64,000 nt of DNA from Chryseobacterium kimseyorum (GTDB lineage Bacteria; Bacteroidota; Bacteroidia; Flavobacteriales; Weeksellaceae), in the NCBI RefSeq assembly GCF_025971945.1, contig NZ_JAPDHW010000006.1, forward strand, positions 1 through 64,000, given 5' to 3'. Below, piece by piece: positions 54,885-61,894 of the stretch. Every line of letters begins with the position of its first letter. The first letter of the stretch is position 1. The notes beneath the pieces are model-generated. The model did no database searches. It was not told the origin of the DNA and worked only from the letters and a program-made list of their open reading frames with translations. The translations under genes were made by a program, and so were the position numbers.

Positions 54885-55460
54885 ATGCTAAGAACCAATC
54901 AGTCTTTTCTGGCTTATGTACATGAACTTTATGACCAACAGAAACGTAAAGAAGATATTACAGTAAAATATTTTGAGAAAGATGAACTGATTTTATCTCA
55001 GGATGAGGAGGTAAATAAAGTGATGCTCATCAAAGAAGGAATTGTAAAATGCAGCCTCACGGAAGAAAACGGAAAGGAGTACATTCTGGAGTTTTCTGGA
55101 AGTGGGGAAATTGTGGGCGAGCTCGAAAATATCCGTCAGGTCAAAGCTTTGTGCAGCATTGAAGCGCTGACAACAGTGAGTGTTTTTTCAATTTCGCGTC
55201 CATATTTTAATAGACTTTTGGAAGAAGATATTAAATTCAACAGGTTTTTAATCGATGTTTTTGCAGAACGTATTTTCAACACATCGAGTCGTGCTTCCTA
55301 CCAACAGCTCTACACCGTTGAAGAAAGTTTGAATAGATTACTGGAACTTCAGGCTCATCAGGATATTGCTATTTCAAAAGAAAATATGGCTGCCTATCTT
55401 GGGGTTTCTGTGAGAAGTCTGAACCGAAGCCTGAAAAGTTTATTGAATAAAAACGAATAG
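54885..55460 (+). CDS. Crp/Fnr-family transcriptional regulator (191 aa)
   Basis: The cyclic-nucleotide-binding-like beta-roll spans residues about 10-115 (DELILSQDEEVNKVMLIKEGIVKCSLTEENGKEYILEFSGSGEIVGE) and a winged helix ends the protein (ISKENMAAYLGVSVRSLNRSLKSLL). The Fe-S cysteines of Fnr are absent. The frame is open to a TTG at 54870, but this lies inside the GGACATTTGTCC dyad, so ATG 54885 is chosen. The C-terminus stops right after the recognition helix, making it short for the family. Confidence 0.88.
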   Translation: MLRTNQSFLAYVHELYDQQKRKEDITVKYFEKDELILSQDEEVNKVMLIKEGIVKCSLTEENGKEYILEFSGSGEIVGELENIRQVKALCSIEALTTVSVFSISRPYFNRLLEEDIKFNRFLIDVFAERIFNTSSRASYQQLYTVEESLNRLLELQAHQDIAISKENMAAYLGVSVRSLNRSLKSLLNKNE

Positions 55461-55468
55461 TATTTTAT

Positions 55469-55996
55469 TTAAATTTCTTTTGTAACAGCAAAAATATCCA
55501 TCTCTTTATTGTTGTAAATCAGTTTTTTATTGAAGGTCATTCCGTTTTTTAAGGCAACCTTTTTTGAGTTTTCGTTTTCCGGATATATCATTGAAATTAA
55601 TCTGTGATGGAAATTATTTTCAAAGGCAAACTCTTTACATTTACGGGCGCTTTCGTAGGCAAATCCTTTCTGTCTGAATTCAGGAAGAATAGAGTAGGCG
55701 ATTTCCAGTTCAAATTTATGATCAACTTCCCGTACCAAAAGTCCGCATTGCCCGATCAACAGATTGGTTTCTTTGCAGATGAGAACGTTTTGTCCACCTA
55801 AATTATTTTCATACCGGTGAAAAGTCCATTCGAACCATTTTTTACAACGTTCTTCAGGAGTTTGAAAATCCTGCATTCCAAGCAATTTTGACGTTTCATC
55901 ATCCCGGAATAATTCCAGCCAAACGGTAAAATCTGCAGGTTGGAGTTGTCGGAATCGGAGTCTTTCAGTTTCCTGATTGGATAAAAGGAATTTCAT
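55469..55996 (-). CDS. GNAT-family N-acetyltransferase (175 aa)
   Basis: RimJ/RimL-like acetyltransferase: ETERLRFRQLQPADF at the start, the central strand ELEIAYSILPEFRQKGFAYES with the acetyl-CoA loop RQKGFA, and the terminal ENENSKKVALKNGMTF. Transfers an acetyl group to an unknown amine, possibly a protein N-terminus or small metabolite. Convergent with the Crp/Fnr gene (8-bp gap). Confidence 0.9.
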   Translation of the reverse strand: MKFLLSNQETERLRFRQLQPADFTVWLELFRDDETSKLLGMQDFQTPEERCKKWFEWTFHRYENNLGGQNVLICKETNLLIGQCGLLVREVDHKFELEIAYSILPEFRQKGFAYESARKCKEFAFENNFHHRLISMIYPENENSKKVALKNGMTFNKKLIYNNKEMDIFAVTKEI

Positions 55997-56171
55997 GAGA
56001 TCAATATGGATAAGTTAAATTTCATCAAAATTAAATGTTAAATCACCAACTCAGCCATTTATAGATGACTTTTTTAACGTATAAACACATCTATTTTAAG
56101 ATTTAAAGTAAATAATTCACGTTTAGCATTAAATTTTTTCATCAATGTTAGGCTGGATGCATCTGAAAACA

Positions 56172-56179
56172 TATATTTG
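56172..56179 (+). promoter_or_regulatory. -7 box of the histone-H1-like gene
   Basis: TATATTTG fits TAnnTTTG exactly and lies 19 bp before the ATG at 56199. A TTA-containing -33 region is near 56148. Confidence 0.55.
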
Positions 56180-56198
56180 CACCCTAAATTTTATAGAC

Positions 56199-56375
56199 AT
56201 GAAAGAACTTATTGAAAAAATCAACGCAGAATTCGAAGCGTTTGCATCTGAAGCAAACCAACAATCAGAAAAAGGAAATAAAGCAGCGGGTACAAGAGCT
56301 CGTAAATCAGCTTTAGAATTGAGCAAATTGTTCAAAGAATTCAGAAAAGTTTCTGTAGAAGAATCAAAAAAATAA
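56199..56375 (+). CDS. Histone H1-like small DNA-binding protein (58 aa)
   Basis: A short lysine/alanine-rich helical protein beginning MKELIEKINAEFEAFASEA, with a central KGNKAAGTRARKSALELSKLFKEFRK basic helix. It matches the small histone-H1/Hc1-like proteins that are abundant in Bacteroidota and probably bind nucleoid DNA. The longer frame from 56145 would start upstream of the promoter box, so the ATG at 56199 is used. Own promoter and strong terminator make it a single-gene unit. Confidence 0.88.
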   Translation: MKELIEKINAEFEAFASEANQQSEKGNKAAGTRARKSALELSKLFKEFRKVSVEESKK

Positions 56376-56383
56376 TACAGACT

Positions 56384-56411
56384 CAGCCGGCTACGTTTAG
56401 CCGGCTTTTTT
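56384..56411 (+). terminator. Terminator of the histone-H1-like gene
   Basis: AGCCGGCT-ACGTTT-AGCCGGCT hairpin (perfect 8-bp stem) followed by T6-7. Confidence 0.92.
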
Positions 56412-56571
56412 TATGCTGTTCTGCTTGCGTTTTTTCAATACCTAAACAGTATGCGAGGACAGATGCCACCCAACTCTTCTGTTAAAATATTCTAAGATTG
56501 CAACAGAATTCCCAATTTTTATTTGAAATAAGTTAAATACTGATAATTAGTGCTAATTAATTCATTTTCTA

Positions 56572-56603
56572 TTGAATTGTATGCTTTGTGAAATATATAT
56601 TTG
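56572..56603 (+). promoter_or_regulatory. Promoter of the carboxypeptidase-like-domain gene
   Basis: TTG at 56572-56574 and TATATTTG at 56596-56603 are spaced by 21 bp. The box lies downstream of the first in-frame ATG (56588), so translation must begin at the later ATG 56636. Confidence 0.6.
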
Positions 56604-56635
56604 TGACATCAAATAACGATGAAAACCAAACCTAT

Positions 56636-57784
56636 ATGAAGCGAATTTCTATTATATTTCTCATTTTTTCAACATTCCTTTATTCACAAAAAATTCAGAT
56701 CGTAGATGCTGAAAATGGCAAACCCATTGGCAACGCCCGAATCGTTTTACCCGATCAGCTGCTGTATACCAATGAGGATGGTTTTACACCTGTAGATGGA
56801 AATTCTAAAGATTTTGAAGTCTCGGCATCCGGTTTCAAAAAAGAAAAGATTAAAAATTTCAATTCAGTAATTAAACTTCAGCCTGCCTTCAAAGAAATTG
56901 AAGAGGTAAAAATTGTAAGCGTAGATATTAAAAAGCTTTTAGATGATGTTTTTAAAAATTATCAGAAAAGATATTATGAAGAGCCTTCAATGTATGATGT
57001 GGTCATGAAACAGAAAAGCTTTGATAATGGTAAGCTTCATTTTATGGCGATCTCCGAAGCAAAATTGTGGAGTAAATGCAACTGGTATAATTACAAAGAT
57101 GGCTATAACAAAAGGTTTGATGATATACTCCAACTACAGTTGAATAATGTAAAATATCTGAAAATCATTAAGTCCGACAGTATCTTTACTGCCACTGAGG
57201 ATAAATTTTCACATGAGCAGATGGGGAATTATTTCTTTAACTATGAACTGAACAGGACTCTGATGTTTATAAAATCCTCTCAGGCAAAATATTCAGGTGT
57301 ATTAATATCAGAAGAAGATGGTGAGCAACTGATCAGTTTTAAAATAAAGGTTCAAAGAGGGATCAACATAGAAGGCAGCCTGAAATACAATAAGACTGAT
57401 AAGGTAATCACGTATTTCCAGACCATTTATGCAATGGATGATTTACCGGTTGAGAAAAAGGTCGCAACAGACGGAAGAGCATTTGATTATAAGTATGGCA
57501 ATGCCACCATAACCTATGATTTTTATAAAAAAGACGGTCTCTACCTTCCGGCTTTAAACAGGTATGAAACCGACAATTATACCATGTTTTATAAAGATGA
57601 AACACATGTGAAAAAGTCGATGCGTGAGATTGTCTACAATACTTTTACCAAATCTGATCATAAAGGTCTTACTCCTAAAGTAGATTTTGCGAAGAGCATT
57701 TGGTTAAATGTTCCGGTAAAAGACAATAAAGAAATCACGGTTTTACTTTCGGAAGAAGAACAGGAATTTATCAATCAGAAATAA
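56636..57784 (+). CDS. Exported protein with carboxypeptidase-like regulatory domain (382 aa)
   Basis: Signal peptide MKRISIIFLIFSTFLYSQ. Residues 20-90 are a beta-sandwich of the CarboxypepD_reg-like type (IQIVDAENGKPIGNARIVLPD). The rest is a Bacteroidota-specific region found with such proteins (RYYEEPSMYDVVMKQKSF, MFIKSSQAKYSG, DFYKKDGLYLPALNRYE). Likely periplasmic or outer-membrane associated; function unknown. Five bp before the GLPGLI gene, so co-transcribed. Confidence 0.8.
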   Translation: MKRISIIFLIFSTFLYSQKIQIVDAENGKPIGNARIVLPDQLLYTNEDGFTPVDGNSKDFEVSASGFKKEKIKNFNSVIKLQPAFKEIEEVKIVSVDIKKLLDDVFKNYQKRYYEEPSMYDVVMKQKSFDNGKLHFMAISEAKLWSKCNWYNYKDGYNKRFDDILQLQLNNVKYLKIIKSDSIFTATEDKFSHEQMGNYFFNYELNRTLMFIKSSQAKYSGVLISEEDGEQLISFKIKVQRGINIEGSLKYNKTDKVITYFQTIYAMDDLPVEKKVATDGRAFDYKYGNATITYDFYKKDGLYLPALNRYETDNYTMFYKDETHVKKSMREIVYNTFTKSDHKGLTPKVDFAKSIWLNVPVKDNKEITVLLSEEEQEFINQK

Positions 57785-57789
57785 ATACT

Positions 57790-58623
57790 ATGAAAAAATT
57801 TATACTATCAGCGTGTATCCTAACGTCGTTTACTTTAAAAGCACAGACGCACCGTTTTATTTATGATGTTGAATACAAAAAAGATTCTACACAGAATATC
57901 ACCACAAAAGAAAATTACCATCTCGATATAGAACCGAAAGAGGTAAAATATTATCCGCGCGATTTCTTCGTAGGTGATTCTTTGGTTGCCAATAATTTGG
58001 CGATTCCTAAAGATTCGAAATTTAATACGTCAAGCATTATTGTGCATCAGTCTGGTAAAGCACGCTATGACGATTATGACATTCTTGATAATATTGTTCT
58101 TAAACTTTCTTCCGAAAACAGTCAAAACTGGAAGCTGACCACTGAAAAAAAGAAAGTAAAGGATTTAAACTTACAAAAAGCAACGACAACCTGGGGCGGA
58201 AGAAATTGGATTGCTTGGTTTACTGCAGATATTCCATTTCAGGAAGGTCCGTATAAATTTCACGGACTTCCGGGATTGATTGTTGAGCTTTATGATGATA
58301 AGAGTAATTACAGATTTGAACTGGTGAAAACTCAGAAACTGGCAAAGCCTTATGTCAATGAATACATTACTTATTTTATGTCTCAGAGCGTGGCCGTTGA
58401 TCAGGATCGATACAGATCAGCGAAACTTAAATATTACGATTCTCCTATTAATGCACTGCGAAATAATTCGGGAGCTACAAAATCGAATGAAGAATTTTAT
58501 CTGAATGACGGCACCAAAGTAAACCAGACTAATACACGAGAGGTCAATGAACGTTTACGACAGTCAATAAGAAAATACAACAATCCGATTGAACTGGATA
58601 AGGCGATTCAGTATCCGCTATAA
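57790..58623 (+). CDS. GLPGLI-family exported protein (277 aa)
   Basis: Signal peptide ends near TLKAQ. The family signature HGLPGLIVELYDD has GLPGLI at residues 159-164, preceded by TTWGGRNWIAWFTADIPFQEGPYKF. These proteins are specific to Bacteroidota and of unknown function; they often sit next to TonB-dependent receptors or carboxypeptidase-like-domain proteins, as here. Confidence 0.93.
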   Translation: MKKFILSACILTSFTLKAQTHRFIYDVEYKKDSTQNITTKENYHLDIEPKEVKYYPRDFFVGDSLVANNLAIPKDSKFNTSSIIVHQSGKARYDDYDILDNIVLKLSSENSQNWKLTTEKKKVKDLNLQKATTTWGGRNWIAWFTADIPFQEGPYKFHGLPGLIVELYDDKSNYRFELVKTQKLAKPYVNEYITYFMSQSVAVDQDRYRSAKLKYYDSPINALRNNSGATKSNEEFYLNDGTKVNQTNTREVNERLRQSIRKYNNPIELDKAIQYPL

Positions 58624-58689
58624 AAGTTAAAAGAGCCAGGTAAAAGACAGTTTACCCTCAAATTTTAAGTAGTAATTTTTTTATTTTTT

Positions 58690-58755
58690 AGATCTGTGGA
58701 TCTGTGCTGCCGATAAGAATAATTTTCCGTCGGTGATGCAGATCTTCACAGATTT
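58690..58755. repeat. Inverted pair of ATCTGTG dimers
   Basis: AGATCTGTGGATCTGTGCTGCCGA (58690 onward) is mirrored by TCGGTGATGCAGATCTTCACAGAT (58730-58753). Each arm is a dimer of an ATCTGTG unit, the same architecture as the other spacer repeats. It follows the GLPGLI gene and may act as a terminator-like hairpin; T-rich tail present. Confidence 0.65.
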
Positions 58756-58857
58756 TTTATTTTTTTAATTGATTAGTAAACTTGAATTATAAAGCGTCAA
58801 CAGAAGATTAAGAATTTTCAACAAATAACTTTATCTTTATGCCAATCAATAAAAAGT

Positions 58858-60420
58858 ATGAAGATCAACACCTTTTTTGCAGTTCCTGCAGTCATTTTGG
58901 CGAGTCAGTTTGCCAACGCACAGTCTACCGTTCAGAAATTAAATCCTATTGTTGAAAGTTTTGTAAATGAAGCCAATAATCACTCTCAGTTGGAAGATAT
59001 GGCATTTGAACTTCTGGATGGCATTGGGCCACGTCTTGTGGGAACACCCGAGATGCTGAAATCCAATGAGTGGACTGCCGGTAAATTAAAATCATGGGGA
59101 ATTGAAGCCAATCTACAGCAGTTCGGAACCTGGAAAGGCTGGCAGAGAGGAACAACCCACGTGGATATGGTGTATCCGAGAGCAAAGTCTCTTTCAGCAA
59201 CTCAGTTAGCTTGGAGTCCATCCACAAAAAAAGCTGTCGAAGCAGAAGTGGTAGTTCTACCAAAAGTGTCTTCCAAAGCAGAATTCGGTCAATGGTTGCC
59301 TTCCGCAAAAGGGAAGATCGTTCTGATGGCACAATACCAGAAAATCGGCCGTTCGGATGAGCAGATCAAAGAATTTGCAACTCCGGAGTTATACGAGAAA
59401 CTGAAGGCTGAAAAAGAACAGGCTTCAAAAGATTTCAGAGAGTACGTGAAAAATATCGGTTATGATAACAACACTTTGCCCGAAGCTTTGGAAAAAGCGG
59501 GAGCGTCGGGAATTGCCATTTCAAACTGGACCGGAATTATGGGTGCCAACCGTATTTTCGGAGCAAAAACTTCCAAAATTCCGATGATCGATATTGATGT
59601 GGAAGATTACGGAATGCTCTACAGAATGGCTGAAAAAGGCAGTAAGCCGAGAATAAAAATAGATGCTCAGTCCAAGATTTTGCCGGATGCCAAAACATTC
59701 AATACGGTCGGTATGATTAAAGGTTCAGAAAAACCTGACGAGTATGTTATTCTTTCTGCGCACCTGGATTCCTGGGATGGTGCTCAGGGTGCGACAGATA
59801 ACGGAACAGGAGTTTTAACAATGCTTGAAACCATGAGAATTCTTAAAAAATATTATCCGAATCCTAAAAGAACAATTGTTGTCGGATTATGGGGAAGTGA
59901 GGAACAGGGTTTGAACGGCTCGCGAGGTTTTGTGGCCGACAATCCGAATATTATTAAAGGAACGCAGGCAGTCTTCAATCAGGATAATGGTACAGGAAGA
60001 GTCATCAATATTGCGGGACAGGGTTTTGTAAAATCGTATGATTATATCGGAAAATGGCTGAATGCAGTTCCTAAGAATGTAAGAGATCACATCAAAACCG
60101 ACTTCCCGGGAATGCCTGGTGGAGGAGGTTCAGACCATGCTTCATTTGTAGCAGCCGGAGTTCCCGGATTTTCTTTAAGCTCACTGAACTGGGGCTATTT
60201 CGGTTACACTTGGCACACGACCAAAGATACGTATGACAAAATTGTTTTTGATGAGGTGAAAAACAATGTAATTCTTACCGCAACATTAGCCTATATGGCT
60301 TCTGAAGATCCTGAATTTACAAGCAGAGAAAGAAGAACAATGCCACAGGATGATAAAGGCGAAATAGCAAAATGGCCGGAAGTAAGAGAGCCGAGAAGAG
60401 ATTCTAAAGAATATAAATAA
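58858..60420 (+). CDS. M28-family zinc aminopeptidase-like protein, exported (520 aa)
   Basis: Signal peptide ends near FANAQ. A PA-like insert (about 150-260) precedes the M28 catalytic domain. Metal and catalytic residues: H302 with D304 (SAHLDSWDG), D314 (GATDNGTG), E348/E349 (WGSEEQG) and H453 (YTWHTTKDTYD). It probably trims peptides in the periplasm. The gene downstream starts after 26 bp and is probably co-transcribed. Confidence 0.92.
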   Translation: MKINTFFAVPAVILASQFANAQSTVQKLNPIVESFVNEANNHSQLEDMAFELLDGIGPRLVGTPEMLKSNEWTAGKLKSWGIEANLQQFGTWKGWQRGTTHVDMVYPRAKSLSATQLAWSPSTKKAVEAEVVVLPKVSSKAEFGQWLPSAKGKIVLMAQYQKIGRSDEQIKEFATPELYEKLKAEKEQASKDFREYVKNIGYDNNTLPEALEKAGASGIAISNWTGIMGANRIFGAKTSKIPMIDIDVEDYGMLYRMAEKGSKPRIKIDAQSKILPDAKTFNTVGMIKGSEKPDEYVILSAHLDSWDGAQGATDNGTGVLTMLETMRILKKYYPNPKRTIVVGLWGSEEQGLNGSRGFVADNPNIIKGTQAVFNQDNGTGRVINIAGQGFVKSYDYIGKWLNAVPKNVRDHIKTDFPGMPGGGGSDHASFVAAGVPGFSLSSLNWGYFGYTWHTTKDTYDKIVFDEVKNNVILTATLAYMASEDPEFTSRERRTMPQDDKGEIAKWPEVREPRRDSKEYK

Positions 60421-60446
60421 ATTTTAAAAAAAACATAAAAATTACC

Positions 60447-61154
60447 ATGAAACTACTGACCACAGCTATTACAATTTGTTCTGTATTTGCAGCGCATCAA
60501 ACAGCGTTTTCGCAAAGTACCAATGAAACCAAAGCTAAAGAAATTATAGAAAAAGCAATCGATACAACGGGAGGAAAAGACCTTTTAAGCAGTATCAAAA
60601 CGCTTTACACAAAGTCTTCTACGGTAATGGATGGCAGAAATGTTAATTATATTACAAAAGAAATGGCGCCGAATATGGGAAGTTTTGAAATTGAATATCA
60701 GGGAAGAATTGTTTACAGATCATGGTTTGACGGTAAGACTGGATACGAGACTGTTAATGGTGAAAAGAAAGTGGCTGATCAGGAAGAATTTAAAGATAAG
60801 CTGGATCGTAAATATATAATGAATGAAATTGCCTATCTCGATCCTTCTTTATACAAAGCCGAGTTTGTAGGGACAGATCAGGAAAATAAACTTCAACTTG
60901 TAAAAGTAACTGCAAAAGATGGAAGCGTTACCAATTTATACTACGATACTGAAAGTTTTTTACTGAAAAAAGAAGTCCATGAAAATCCTGCAAAAGGTTC
61001 CTTTTCGACAACACTATGCACAGAATATAAGAAATACGGTGATCTTAATTACTGCTCAAAAACTACACTGAGGTCTGAGAATGGCGATCAGGTGATGACT
61101 CTGCTTGATTTATACTACAACAAAAATATCAGGAAATCAGATTTCAAATTCTAA
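60447..61154 (+). CDS. Exported LolA/outer-membrane-sorting-like protein (235 aa)
   Basis: Signal peptide ends near TAFSQ. The mature part begins KAKEIIEKAIDTTGGKDLLSSIKTLYTKS, the start typical of Bacteroidota LolA-like or LppX-like half-barrel proteins, and continues with alternating strands (SFEIEYQGRIVYRSWFDGKTGYETVNG). It may carry a lipid or hydrophobic ligand in the periplasm; no activity is shown. Found downstream of peptidases in many relatives. Confidence 0.75.
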   Translation: MKLLTTAITICSVFAAHQTAFSQSTNETKAKEIIEKAIDTTGGKDLLSSIKTLYTKSSTVMDGRNVNYITKEMAPNMGSFEIEYQGRIVYRSWFDGKTGYETVNGEKKVADQEEFKDKLDRKYIMNEIAYLDPSLYKAEFVGTDQENKLQLVKVTAKDGSVTNLYYDTESFLLKKEVHENPAKGSFSTTLCTEYKKYGDLNYCSKTTLRSENGDQVMTLLDLYYNKNIRKSDFKF

Positions 61155-61170
61155 TCAGATAGATTTATAA

Positions 61171-61204
61171 AAAACAGGCAGCTTATCTTAGGCTGCCTGT
61201 TTTA
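61171..61204 (+). terminator. Terminator after the LolA-like gene
   Basis: AAAACAGGCAGC-TTATCTTAG-GCTGCCTGTTTT: a 12-bp perfect stem with T run, 16 bp after the stop. Confidence 0.92.
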
Positions 61205-61262
61205 TTTTAATCGCACAATGTTTTCTAAATATGAGAATAGGCATTGCTTCGTTATTAATATT

Positions 61263-61832
61263 TTATGAAAGAACAGCTTCATGAATTTTACCATCAAGTA
61301 ATTTTCTGATTTCCCATACCTGGCTTTCTTTTACAATATAGGTTCTGCAGACTTTGTTATTCATGTGAATCGTAAAGTTCGCTTCTTTATGCTCTATTTT
61401 TAAGACTTCATTTAGTGGAGGAATATAATCGTTTACTAAAAGCTTAAAAGCGGCAAGGCATAAAAGATTTCTGCAGAAAGACTTGAGAATTACAGGATAA
61501 TTCCCGCTTTCATCAATGACTTTCATTTTAAATATTTTTTTTCCCATTGTTGTTCCCCATTTGGTCTCTGTCAATGTTCCAAGAACAATTACTGATATGA
61601 TGGAATATAAAATAGAGAAAAATCCGGGTTGATGAAAAATAAAAAAGAAAACTAGAAAGAACGGAAGCAGATCAATAATTTTGGCAAAAATTCGCTGCTT
61701 TTCATTATTTCTGAAACTTGCACGATAGGGCAAATCATATTCAAACTCATTATAAATTCTCTTTCCCGACACATCAAATTGACGGGTCGGTCTGTGAATG
61801 ATTTTTTTAACTTTTAGTTCAGAGATCTTCAA
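61263..61832 (-). CDS. RDD-family membrane protein (189 aa)
   Basis: Soluble start, then RDD-like NEKQRIFAKIIDLLPFFLVFFF (first membrane helix) and a second helix SILYSIISVIVLGTL, followed by the family turn TKWGTTMGKKIFKMKVIDESG and a third hydrophobic stretch near residues 120-135. The long C-terminal soluble part is less typical. RDD proteins are small membrane proteins of unclear or transport-related role. Confidence 0.8.
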   Translation of the reverse strand: MKISELKVKKIIHRPTRQFDVSGKRIYNEFEYDLPYRASFRNNEKQRIFAKIIDLLPFFLVFFFIFHQPGFFSILYSIISVIVLGTLTETKWGTTMGKKIFKMKVIDESGNYPVILKSFCRNLLCLAAFKLLVNDYIPPLNEVLKIEHKEANFTIHMNNKVCRTYIVKESQVWEIRKLLDGKIHEAVLS

Positions 61833-61894
61833 TGTTGCAGACTGTAAGTTAGTATTTAAAAATGCGAAAAAAACATTTTCATGAATATTTTAAA

